This document shows, piece by piece, positions 1 through 6,856 of a stretch of 26,176 bases of DNA. The position numbers and the translations under genes are program-made. The notes below the pieces were generated by a model. It ran no database searches. It saw nothing but the letters and a program-made list of their open reading frames with translations, and was not told the DNA's origin. Source of the stretch: Acetofilamentum sp. (lineage in GTDB: Bacteria > Bacteroidota > Bacteroidia > Bacteroidales > JAFGXI01); contig DYOK01000011.1 of NCBI GenBank assembly GCA_020720565.1, positions 1-26,176 on the forward strand, given 5' to 3'. Every line of letters starts with the position of its first letter. Position 1 is the stretch's first letter.

Positions 1-34
1 CTAAGAACAATGATATGGTTAGAAATTGTCTCAT
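1..34 (-). CDS. 5' end of a gene in the next cassette (partial)
   Basis: An ATG at 34 on the minus strand opens a frame that runs off the window edge and reads MRQFLTISLFL. This resembles the start of an export signal, with one Arg and then a hydrophobic run. It lies 16 bases beyond the recombination point at 50/51 of the attC-like hairpin, where the first gene of a following cassette would be expected. Only eleven codons are visible, so the product is unknown and the call rests mainly on position. Confidence 0.4.
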   Translation of the reverse strand, partial: MRQFLTISLFL

Positions 35-46
35 TTTATATAACAG

Positions 47-179
47 CTAACGGATGGCGGCTTTGCGTTCGGGCGGGATTTTACCACTGCACTTGATACA
101 AAGAACCAAACTCAAATATACGCAGAAAGCGTCAAACGAAGCACGAAACCCCGCCTGACGCAAAACCGCTGTTAGTGCC
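47..179 (-). repeat. attC-like recombination site (long imperfect hairpin)
   Basis: Reading the minus strand, GGCACTAAC (179-171, R''-like) and GCGGTTTTGCGTC (169-157) are followed by a G-rich arm (155-149). A loop of about 70 bases follows, then CCCGCCC (77-71), AACGCAAAGCCGC (69-57) and CCGTTAG (53-47, R'-like). The inner arms pair over about 12 bp with one G-T pair. The outer boxes are separated from them by unequal unpaired spacers (one base versus four). This R''-L''-loop-L'-R' layout and the total length of about 133 bases lie within the known attC range. The R' box departs from the consensus GTTRRRY at its end. A non-mobile palindromic repeat is the alternative. Confidence 0.6.
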
Positions 180-203
180 TGTGCTTTGTTGCTTTTCTGT
201 CTA

Positions 204-1589
204 TCAGTCTGTGATTATTAATTTCTCTGTAGCTAATAATTTATTGTCTTGCGTTAATTGAATAAAATACAACCCATTTGGCAATTTATCTCTATTTATT
301 GTAATCGTTTTTCCGTTAACGTTTTCAAGAAAACCAACTTCCTGACCACAAAAGTTAAATATTGATACATTCGCATTTTTCAACTCCTTTGATGAAACGA
401 TTGTTGTCTTGACACTGAAAGGATTAGGAAATACATTCAGACTAAGTCCGTTATCTTTGCTGTTTTCTATAGACCCTGTTGAACTTGAAGCTAATGGCTG
501 CTGCTGAGTAACACAGTGAACCATTCCCCCGTTTTCATATAGATTTCTCACATCGATTCCGATAACAGTTCTTCCAGGATATTGACCCTGAATAATTGCA
601 TTTGCCACAGCATCATTTGGGTCGTTATAATTTGGAACCAAAACCACTCCATTCGCAACATAATAATTCACATAGGAACCTTTATAACCAAGGTCAACAT
701 TGTTTGTCGTAAAAACGGTGTTTTGAGTTAATGGAATATATACCTTTTGATATGGAATATTATTGATATTGCTTGCATTGTATAAAGTAGAAATATCTGC
801 GGCAGATACGCCCCAATATGTTAGGTCAGAGTTATTCATGGTGATCATTATACTATCATCCATAAATTTTGCAAATCCATCTATATGAAAATCTGTTACA
901 TCATTTTGATCGCCAACATTTCCGTTTAACCAAATGAATTTGGAAACTCCTAAATATTGAGAAAATATTGTCTCAGCTTGTAATTGAGTCATACCCGGAT
1001 TTCTTATACTATTCGCAGGGCTTTGACTGATGATTGAACTTTTGCAAGCCATCAATACTCCATTTCCGTCAAGTTCAATCGCACCGCCTTCGTTGGTCAT
1101 GATTGTATTTAAATTAATAACAGGCATGCTAATCGCTGTTCCAACACTTGAAGGAATTGGATCACATAGATTGGAGTTATACTTTCCACCCCAGCCGTTA
1201 AACCCCCAGTCCTCTATTTTTATATTCCCTAAACCGTCACGAACAAAAATAGGCCCGTTATCTCTAACCCAAACATCATTAGTTTGAAAAATAAAAAAGT
1301 CGACATTCGTTAGAAGTACACTTGCTGTATTCAATAAATTAATTATCCGATTTTTCTCCGTGTTATTGTAGGCAATGATATGTACTTTTTCCCCTCCAAC
1401 AAGTGCTGATGTCATTGCTGTCCAAGTTGCATCTAAACTATTTCTATAAGCCATGCCGTATTCGTATTGATGTGGCCATTGAAGCCAAGTGCCTTCGTGC
1501 GGTTCGTTTTCATGTGGCATTGTGTAGGTTTGTGCAAAACTCATATTGCAAATTAAAGTAAAGACGAAAATTAATTTTTTAGTTTTCAT
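204..1589 (-). CDS. T9SS-exported agmatine/peptidylarginine deiminase family protein
   Basis: This 461-residue protein is a guanidino-group hydrolase of the agmatine deiminase/PAD_porph family, predicted to turn a guanidine substrate (agmatine, arginine or peptidyl-arginine) into its ureido product plus ammonia. The family residues are present: D110 in DVWVRDNGP, H235 and D237 in DFHIDGFAKF, and the nucleophile C359 in GGMVHCVTQQQP. E168 lies in NEGGAIELDG. Residues 1-20 are a signal peptide ending SFA-Q. Residues about 382-461 form a type A T9SS sorting domain beginning LNVFPNP and containing LPNGLYFIQL, so the enzyme should leave the cell or stay on its surface. I chose ATG 1589 because it begins the signal peptide. 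An in-frame ATG at 1667 overlaps the regulator's stop codon but would bury the signal. Cytosolic agmatine deiminases lack both export elements; P. gingivalis PPAD has them. The motif DWGFNGWGGKY looks agmatine-deiminase-like, so the substrate is open. Confidence 0.9.
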   Translation of the reverse strand: MKTKKLIFVFTLICNMSFAQTYTMPHENEPHEGTWLQWPHQYEYGMAYRNSLDATWTAMTSALVGGEKVHIIAYNNTEKNRIINLLNTASVLLTNVDFFIFQTNDVWVRDNGPIFVRDGLGNIKIEDWGFNGWGGKYNSNLCDPIPSSVGTAISMPVINLNTIMTNEGGAIELDGNGVLMACKSSIISQSPANSIRNPGMTQLQAETIFSQYLGVSKFIWLNGNVGDQNDVTDFHIDGFAKFMDDSIMITMNNSDLTYWGVSAADISTLYNASNINNIPYQKVYIPLTQNTVFTTNNVDLGYKGSYVNYYVANGVVLVPNYNDPNDAVANAIIQGQYPGRTVIGIDVRNLYENGGMVHCVTQQQPLASSSTGSIENSKDNGLSLNVFPNPFSVKTTIVSSKELKNANVSIFNFCGQEVGFLENVNGKTITINRDKLPNGLYFIQLTQDNKLLATEKLIITD

Positions 1590-1663
1590 ACGTAAATGTT
1601 TTTTGTTACAAGACAAAGGTAAGCATGAGAATGGGTATAAAGTTGTCCTAAATTGCCAATCTT

Positions 1664-2482
1664 TCACAGGAGTGGAAGTAGAATTTCCGTTAGATATTCC
1701 GCCTCAGAAACCACATTAGTGGAATGATGGACATAATGCTCAATAATTGGGGAATTTCCAAACTCCAATCGAGAAGTCAAAATCCATCCTGTATAAATGG
1801 CTTTGTAGGTGTCTTCAATTGAGCTATAATCACCTTGATGGATAAATTTTGCGTATTTTCTGCCAAATATTGTTTTTGATGGAAATTTCTTTTGCAATGG
1901 TTGGAATGTGCAACAAGCATCGTATCTGCATATTATTTGTTCTGTAATTAATGGCTCATCTGCAATCACCCCAAAGTAATCTACACCATTTTGTGGAAAT
2001 TCGTTTGAGGAAAAACGATCCCACAACGCTTCAATTTCTTCATTTACATAGTTTGTTCTAGTGCACTGGTAAAATATTTTAATCTCAGGAAGATAAATGA
2101 TTTCAGTCTTTAATTGAATTTCGGATTGACTCAGTTTAAGTTCAGATTTTTGAATTGTTTCTTCTCTTTTTTGTCTTGCTTGTCGGGGTGTTATATTGTA
2201 GTTTTTTTTGAATGACTTTGAAAAGGCGGATAGAGACTCGAAGCCCACTTGAAAGGCAATTTCCGACATGCTTTCTTTTGTGTACAATATTAATTTGTAG
2301 GCATTTTCTAATTTTAATCGGATTTGATATGATCCAATTGTCTCCCCATAACTGTACTTTATTATGCGTTGTAGATTCCGATAAGAACAACATGAGATGT
2401 TTTCCAAATCCTCAATAGAAATTGACTTGTTGTAATTCTCCTCTATGAAATTGATTGTATTTTGAATTCTAAGTAAATCCAT
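1664..2482 (-). CDS. AraC-family regulator with GyrI-like effector domain
   Basis: This is a 272-residue transcription factor. Residues 1 to about 107 form the two-helix-turn-helix AraC DNA-binding domain, recognisable from SISIEDLENISCCSYRNLQR and from EIAFQVGFESLSAFSKSFKK followed by ITPRQARQ. Residues about 125-272 resemble the GyrI-like/effector-binding fold found behind AraC domains in Rob-type regulators, which binds small, often cationic or hydrophobic ligands. The DNA-binding domain is N-terminal, as in Rob and unlike AraC itself. The gene overlaps the upstream membrane-protein gene by 14 bp and ends just before the deiminase gene, so the three are probably co-transcribed. Control of the deiminase or the membrane protein is an inference from this arrangement. 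Confidence 0.88.
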   Translation of the reverse strand: MDLLRIQNTINFIEENYNKSISIEDLENISCCSYRNLQRIIKYSYGETIGSYQIRLKLENAYKLILYTKESMSEIAFQVGFESLSAFSKSFKKNYNITPRQARQKREETIQKSELKLSQSEIQLKTEIIYLPEIKIFYQCTRTNYVNEEIEALWDRFSSNEFPQNGVDYFGVIADEPLITEQIICRYDACCTFQPLQKKFPSKTIFGRKYAKFIHQGDYSSIEDTYKAIYTGWILTSRLEFGNSPIIEHYVHHSTNVVSEAEYLTEILLPLL

Positions 2483-2822
2483 TATTTTTGCTGTTTAGAA
2501 TTAAATAGAAATAGGCAACGAAAAGTAATCCTATTATAAAGAAAGCAGCTGCATAAGGTCTTAATGTGTCATTAAAAAGGAAGTCTCCAATCATCCAAGT
2601 AGCATTAGCAATTATCCAACTACAAATTGCCAGATTGTGAAACAAATCTCCATTGTTATTTCTTGTTTTATAAGTGAAGTATAAAGCAACTGATAAGGTC
2701 GGAATAATCATAATAAGACCAAGCCATTTAAAGGATAGCACCCAACAGGTATCTTTAAACAGCCACATTACAATGTGTATATTTTGCTTCTTGTCAATTT
2801 TTCTGCTGTCTGTTTCTTGCAT
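2469..2822 (-). CDS. small integral membrane protein, first cassette gene
   Basis: This is a 117-residue protein with about three hydrophobic segments: near residues 30-50 (WLGLIMIIPTLSVALYFTY), 62-82 (FHNLAICSWIIANATWMIGD) and 90-110 (AAAFFIIGLLFVAYFYLIL). There is no cleavable signal. The ATG at 2822 is 25 bases inside the cassette head. A later in-frame ATG before WLFKDTCW (residue 19) is a possible alternative that would drop the charged N-terminus. The motif combination WLFKDTCW...HNLA...NATWM gives the impression of a conserved Bacteroidota family, but I cannot name it. Its 14-bp overlap with the AraC-type gene indicates translational coupling. A sensor or transport role tied to the regulator is speculation. 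Confidence 0.75.
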   Translation of the reverse strand: MQETDSRKIDKKQNIHIVMWLFKDTCWVLSFKWLGLIMIIPTLSVALYFTYKTRNNNGDLFHNLAICSWIIANATWMIGDFLFNDTLRPYAAAFFIIGLLFVAYFYLILNSKNNGFT

Positions 2823-2839
2823 TTTCGTCTTTTAGCATT

Positions 2840-2860
2840 GGCACTAACGGATTGCTAAGT
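2840..2860 (-). other. cassette head junction (attI-like or secondary insertion site)
   Basis: On the minus strand the junction reads CTTAGCAATCCG|TTAGTGCC. It shares ATCCGTTAG with the tail junction at 55-47. Bases at and beyond 2848 belong to the flanking DNA and reach the acyl-CoA synthetase stop codon at 2870 within about 20 bp. There is no room for a complete attC, so this would be an attI or a secondary site next to a core gene. Confidence 0.45.
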
Positions 2861-2869
2861 GTTGTTTTC

Positions 2870-4807
2870 TTACAACTTAATAAGCTTTTTCAATACTTCG
2901 ATGTTGGCATCTGCTGACACAGAAGTTGCATTGGCTTGGTACATCAACTCTATTCTGTTGGTGTAATGTTCGGTAATTTTGTGCCGTACCATTTTTAATG
3001 TAGAATTGATCATATGGTTCTCTTCGGTAAAGGCCTCTTCAATAATTTGAAACTGAGATGGAATCCATTTCTCTGGGAATTTTCCTTTAAATTCGGGGCT
3101 TTGATTAAAAATGAGCATTTCTTTTTTTATCTTTTGAAGTAAATCTTCGGCAGATTTAATGTGATGTTTCTTTGCCCATTGTGCTGTTTGCTTTGTGTCA
3201 AGTGTAACTAAGGCAGTTGTATATTTCTTGTGGTCGTTGTAGATCATACATTGTTGAATAATTTCCGTCGAATTGACAATGGCTTCTTCAATTTCTTCGG
3301 GCGAGTATTTTTCGCCATCTTCCGATATCAATAAAGCTTTCTCTCTTCCAACAACCACCAAAAATTCATCTTCGTCAAAATACCCCAAATCGCCTGTATA
3401 TAGCCAACCATCTCTCAGAGCATCAGCACTTGCTTCAGGGTTTTTGTAATATCCCGCCATTACGTTATCGCCTTTAATCACAATTTGACCTTTTTCTCCA
3501 TTTGGCAAAACCTCTCCTTTGTCGTTACGTATGGTGCAAGTTATGCCACCTAATATTTTCCCCGAAGTTCCCATTTTGTGCATATAGGGCGTGTTGGTCG
3601 AAATAATAGGAGAAGCCTCGGTAAGGCCATAGCCTTGATATACGGGGACTCCAATAGCTTTGTAAAATTGCTGCTGATGAATATCGAGCAAAGCCCCACC
3701 GCCAACAAAAAATTCGATCTTATCGCCAAAAATGAGCCTTAGTTTTTTAAATATTAGTTTTTCGGCTATAAAATAATTGAAAAAGGTATAGAATTGCACA
3801 AAGGCGCTGGGTTTTGTATAGCCGTTTCCATTTCTGATGATTCCAGCTTTTAAACCACGTTCGAAAATTCCTTCTACAAATGAGCCCTTAGCCTTAATTC
3901 CTTCTCTAAATTTATTAATAAAGTTGCTGGTTAATGCCGGAACGGTTAAAAGAAAATTTGACTGTGCTTCGACTAAATTGATGGGAATATTTTTAAGAGC
4001 GTTCATTCCCCCACCTCGTGCATCGACAAAGTGTAACGAAATGCCTTTGACCAACGCAGTGTATAAACCAACGGTATGTGCAAAACTATGGTCGGTTGGT
4101 AAAATAATTAGTGTTGAAATGAATTCTCTAATTTTGAACGTGGTCACTGCTTCATGAGAATTTGAAAAGTAATTTAAATGAGTCAGCATGATACCTTTGG
4201 GGTTCCCTGTAGTGCCAGAAGTGTACGATATGGTTACTAAATCAGTTGGTTTACATTGTGAAATAATTTGACTTATAGTCGGTTGATTACCTGCAAATGT
4301 GGTTTGGCCTAATTCGTACATTTTGTCTATATATAATAGGTTCGAAGCATCAAACTCGTAATTTGAACAAGCCTTAGTAATTTTAGCCGAAGGCAGGTCT
4401 AAAACAATAAATCGTAAGTTTGAATTATCGTAATTTTTCCATAGACTCAAGGCCTTGTCTATCGTGTTCTCCGAAATAATGAAAAATTTGGCATCGCTAT
4501 GATTAATTCTAAAAGGAATTTCGTCAGGCAACAGTTTTATCGAAAGCGGAACAGAAACCGCACCAGCATACAAAGCTGCAAATTCTGCAATTACCCAATC
4601 GTTTTTGGCTTCGGAAAGTATAGCGATTTTATCATTTGGCTTTACACCCATTTCGATTAATGCCGATGCTAAAAATTCTGCTTTTTGTTTGGCTTCGGCA
4701 AAAGTAATTCTGACCCATCCTTGATCGCCCTTTTGACTCAAATAAGGTTTGTCGGCATATTTAACCGATGCTCTGTTGAGCATCTCAAAAACAGTTCGTT
4801 GATTCAT
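2870..4807 (-). CDS. fadD: long-chain fatty acid--CoA ligase (AMP-forming)
   Basis: This is a 645-residue member of the ANL adenylate-forming superfamily, predicted to activate fatty acids to acyl-CoA through an acyl-AMP intermediate on the cytoplasmic side of the inner membrane. The signature ATP loop TISYTSGTTGNPKGIMLTH spans residues 192-210. The A5 motif YGLTEASP is near residue 395, and GWLYTGDLGYFDEDEFLVVV followed by GREKALLISEDGEKYSPEEI near 465-510 gives the hinge aspartate and C-terminal domain. The length matches the long-chain (FAA/FadD15-like) branch, which has an insertion compared with the ~560-residue E. coli FadD. The ATG at 4807 gives a normal N-terminus. The gene stands alone on its strand, with a -7-like element just upstream and the cassette directly behind it. 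Chain-length preference cannot be read from the sequence. Confidence 0.9.
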   Translation of the reverse strand: MNQRTVFEMLNRASVKYADKPYLSQKGDQGWVRITFAEAKQKAEFLASALIEMGVKPNDKIAILSEAKNDWVIAEFAALYAGAVSVPLSIKLLPDEIPFRINHSDAKFFIISENTIDKALSLWKNYDNSNLRFIVLDLPSAKITKACSNYEFDASNLLYIDKMYELGQTTFAGNQPTISQIISQCKPTDLVTISYTSGTTGNPKGIMLTHLNYFSNSHEAVTTFKIREFISTLIILPTDHSFAHTVGLYTALVKGISLHFVDARGGGMNALKNIPINLVEAQSNFLLTVPALTSNFINKFREGIKAKGSFVEGIFERGLKAGIIRNGNGYTKPSAFVQFYTFFNYFIAEKLIFKKLRLIFGDKIEFFVGGGALLDIHQQQFYKAIGVPVYQGYGLTEASPIISTNTPYMHKMGTSGKILGGITCTIRNDKGEVLPNGEKGQIVIKGDNVMAGYYKNPEASADALRDGWLYTGDLGYFDEDEFLVVVGREKALLISEDGEKYSPEEIEEAIVNSTEIIQQCMIYNDHKKYTTALVTLDTKQTAQWAKKHHIKSAEDLLQKIKKEMLIFNQSPEFKGKFPEKWIPSQFQIIEEAFTEENHMINSTLKMVRHKITEHYTNRIELMYQANATSVSADANIEVLKKLIKL

Positions 4808-4830
4808 ATGAGTTACATTTTTAGAGTTTG

Positions 4831-4838
4831 CAAAAATA
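4831..4838 (-). promoter_or_regulatory. -7 promoter element for the acyl-CoA synthetase gene
   Basis: The minus strand reads TATTTTTG, matching TAnnTTTG, about 24 bases before the start codon at 4807. No clear TTG -33 element lies 19-21 bp upstream, so the support is partial. The rest of the 303-bp divergent gap (4808-5110) is AT-rich and otherwise holds only the plus-strand promoter. Confidence 0.35.
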
Positions 4839-4976
4839 CATTTTTAATATCATTTATCGGCTTATCCTTTTTTTTGGAAATGGTTTTTTAATCAAGACCT
4901 GCCTAATTTATTTTTTTATAATTGTTTTTAATTTTTATGTTGTGAAAAAAAATAACTTAAATGAATAATTTCTAAA

Positions 4977-5008
4977 TTTTGCTGTCTAATCAATATTCAG
5001 TACTTTTG
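4977..5008 (+). promoter_or_regulatory. Bacteroidota-type promoter for the Trx-like/YebC genes
   Basis: A TTTTG -33 element at 4977-4981 is followed after 19 bp by TACTTTTG (5001-5008), matching TAnnTTTG. Transcription would start near 5015 and leave a leader of roughly 95 bases before the start at 5111. Confidence 0.65.
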
Positions 5009-5110
5009 TCGGCTCGATAATCTGTTACGAAAAGTAGTAAAATCATCGTTGCATGCTTATCAAAATTAGATAAATTGTATTTTAAAGGGCATTATGCCCA
5101 CTTAATAAAG

Positions 5111-5443
5111 ATGTATAAAGAAGTTAAAAGTTTAGAAGAATTCAATCAGATATTAGAAGATAACGAAGCTGTAATTGCTTATTTTTCTAATGACACATGT
5201 CATGTTTGTAAGGTTTTAAAACCTCAAATATACGATATGGTTCAAAGCAATTATCCTAAAATTAAACCAATATATATCGATATCAGTCATACTCCTGACA
5301 TTGCTGCTCAAAATTCTATCTTTACGATACCTACCATAATATTATATATGGCAGGGAAAGAGAGTATCCGAAAAAGCCGACACATTGGTGTAGAGGAGCT
5401 GCGTTTGGCTTTCGAAAGACCTTATCAAATCATGTTTTTTTAA
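5111..5443 (+). CDS. thioredoxin-like protein
   Basis: This is a 110-residue single-domain thioredoxin-fold protein. The active-site motif is C30-HV-C33 within YFSNDTCHVCK, and the cis-proline is P74 in FTIPTIILY. The pair CHVC differs from the CGPC of classical thioredoxin, so its redox potential and partners may differ. No signal peptide is seen, so it should act in the cytoplasm as a disulfide reductase. I prefer the ATG at 5111 over the one at 5075, because the extra 12 residues (MYFKGHYAHLIK) lie outside the fold. The stop is 19 bp before the YebC-family start, so the two are probably co-transcribed. Thiol peroxidase lies two genes downstream, a possible functional partner. Confidence 0.85.
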   Translation: MYKEVKSLEEFNQILEDNEAVIAYFSNDTCHVCKVLKPQIYDMVQSNYPKIKPIYIDISHTPDIAAQNSIFTIPTIILYMAGKESIRKSRHIGVEELRLAFERPYQIMFF

Positions 5444-5462
5444 TCAACAATTTCAGTTTACC

Positions 5463-6170
5463 ATGGGAAGAGCATTTGAATTTAGAAAAGCTAGAAAAAT
5501 GAAACGTTGGTCGATAATGGCCAAAACATTTACTAGAATTGGAAAAGACATTGTAATGGCGGTTAAAGAAAGTGGTCCCGACCCAGAAACCAATTCTAAA
5601 TTGCGTGCGGCTATTCAAAATGCCAAAGACGCTAACATGCCCAAAGATAATGTAGAGCGTGCTATTAAAAAAGCAACCGATAAAGATACTTCGAATTACA
5701 AGGAAGTGGTTTACGAAGGGTATGCTCCTCATGGAATTGCGATATTAGTCGAAACGGCTACCGATAATACCAACCGCACTGTTGCTAATGTGAGATCTTA
5801 TTTTAATAAACATAATGGTGCTTTGGGAACTTCGGGTTCTGTATTGTTTATGTTCGACCATACATGCAATTTTAAAATAGCGAAAGGTCAAATTAATCAT
5901 GAGGAACTTGAACTTGAATTAATCGATTTTGGTGCAGACGAAGTTTTTGTCGACGAAGACTTTATTATGATATATGGCGCTTTCGAAAATTTTGGAGCTC
6001 TGCAATCTAAACTCGAATCGGACGGATTCCAAATACTAGCCTCAGGTTTTGAACGAATTCCACAAAACACAACTGCACTTACCGAGTCGCAAATTGCTGA
6101 TGTAGAGGCACTTCTTGAGAAAATTGAAGAAGACGACGATGTGATGAATGTATACCATAATATGGCCTAA
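5463..6170 (+). CDS. YebC/PmpR-family protein
   Basis: This is a 235-residue protein of the YebC/PmpR (TACO1) family, cytoplasmic proteins described as DNA-binding regulators and, more recently, as factors that help ribosomes pass difficult stretches such as proline runs. Diagnostic segments are the N-terminal MGRAFEFRKARKMKRW, FTRIGKDIVMAVKESGPDP, NAKDANMPKDNVERAIKKA and YEGYAPHGIAILVE. The length is normal and the start agrees with other Bacteroidota members, which begin MGRAFE rather than the MAGHSKW of Proteobacteria. It follows the thioredoxin-like gene by 19 bp. No terminator-like hairpin is seen before the tpx promoter at 6201. Confidence 0.92.
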   Translation: MGRAFEFRKARKMKRWSIMAKTFTRIGKDIVMAVKESGPDPETNSKLRAAIQNAKDANMPKDNVERAIKKATDKDTSNYKEVVYEGYAPHGIAILVETATDNTNRTVANVRSYFNKHNGALGTSGSVLFMFDHTCNFKIAKGQINHEELELELIDFGADEVFVDEDFIMIYGAFENFGALQSKLESDGFQILASGFERIPQNTTALTESQIADVEALLEKIEEDDDVMNVYHNMA

Positions 6171-6200
6171 TTTAGAAAGATTAAAAATAATTTGATTTTT

Positions 6201-6233
6201 TTTTGTTCTTTTCGATAAAGCTTTTTATCTTTG
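6201..6233 (+). promoter_or_regulatory. Bacteroidota-type promoter of tpx
   Basis: TTTTG at 6201-6205 and TATCTTTG at 6226-6233 are separated by 20 bp and match the phylum consensus at both elements. The expected start lies near 6240, about 23 bases before the tpx ATG. Confidence 0.7.
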
Positions 6234-6262
6234 TGTAGAATTAATCTAAATAAGAATAAAAA

Positions 6263-6760
6263 ATGGCTAATATTACACTGAAAGGAAATGCCTTTCAAAC
6301 CGTAGGCGAGTTACCAATTATTGGAGCCCAAGCACAAGAATTCAATCTTGTAGCATCAGATTTGTCGGTTAAAACGCTTGCCGATTATAAAGGACACAAT
6401 GTAGTTCTTAATATTTTTCCAAGTCTCGATACAGGCACATGTGCTGCTTCAGTTCGTAGATTTAACAAAGAAGCATCTTCTTTAAAAGATACCAAAGTGC
6501 TTTGCATTTCTAAAGATTTACCATTTGCACAAGCTCGTTTTTGCGGTGCAGAAGGTTTAGAAAATGTGATTACTTTATCCGATTTCAGAACCGATTTTAC
6601 TAAACAATATGGTTTGGAAATTGCCAATGGCCCATTGGCTGGCTTAGCATCTCGAGTGGTAATTATCCTCGACAAAACTGGAAAAATTATTTATAACCAA
6701 CAAGTTCCAGAAATTGTTGATGAACCTAATTATGACGCTGCTTTAGCAATCCTTAAGTAA
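6263..6760 (+). CDS. tpx: thiol peroxidase (atypical 2-Cys peroxiredoxin)
   Basis: This 165-residue Tpx-type peroxiredoxin is predicted to reduce H2O2 and alkyl hydroperoxides in the cytoplasm with thioredoxin as electron donor. The peroxidatic cysteine is C60 in PSLDTGTCAASVRRFN and the resolving cysteine is C94 in FAQARFCGAEG, the same spacing as C61/C95 of E. coli Tpx. Length and N-terminus (ITLKGNAFQTVGELP) are typical. It has its own promoter and a strong terminator, so it is probably monocistronic. Peroxide induction is plausible from the family, but no operator was recognised. Confidence 0.95.
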   Translation: MANITLKGNAFQTVGELPIIGAQAQEFNLVASDLSVKTLADYKGHNVVLNIFPSLDTGTCAASVRRFNKEASSLKDTKVLCISKDLPFAQARFCGAEGLENVITLSDFRTDFTKQYGLEIANGPLAGLASRVVIILDKTGKIIYNQQVPEIVDEPNYDAALAILK

Positions 6761-6787
6761 GTTTTTTTTTCATAATAGTTAGTTTGG

Positions 6788-6819
6788 CGCCTTCGAATTT
6801 TATTCGAGGGCGTTTTTTT
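6788..6819 (+). terminator. intrinsic terminator after tpx
   Basis: A 10-bp stem pairs 6788-6797 with 6803-6812 with one G-T pair and a five-base loop. A run of seven T (6813-6819) follows. Confidence 0.85.
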
Positions 6820-6856
6820 GTCGAAAAAAGTTTAATTTTATACAAAATAATACCCG

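Larger units (their letters stand above)
51..2847 (-). mobile_element. putative three-gene integron-type cassette
   Basis: On the minus strand this unit starts inside CCG|TTAGTGCC (cut between 2848 and 2847) and ends inside ATCCG|TTAG (cut between 51 and 50). In order it holds a membrane protein, an AraC-type regulator and a T9SS-exported deiminase, all on one strand and closely packed, with the first start codon only 25 bases from the head. The tail is a long imperfect hairpin, as in attC. The key evidence is that the head GTTAGTGCC (2848 down to 2840) is the exact complement of GGCACTAAC at the left edge of the tail hairpin (179 down to 171). In integron cassettes these two boxes come from the same circular molecule and pair. 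In the integrated state the tail box is followed by TTAGCTG from the next unit, which matches less well. No integron integrase is in the window. Confidence 0.62.

Noticed and set aside
1590..1667. An upstream in-frame start for the deiminase at 1667, overlapping the regulator's stop codon.
   Set aside because: The overlap is tempting as translational coupling, but it would place 26 residues before a textbook signal peptide that begins at 1589.
5430..5732. A 100-codon minus-strand frame over the thioredoxin/yebC junction.
   Set aside because: It is antisense to a well-conserved YebC-family gene and shows no recognisable domain or promoter.
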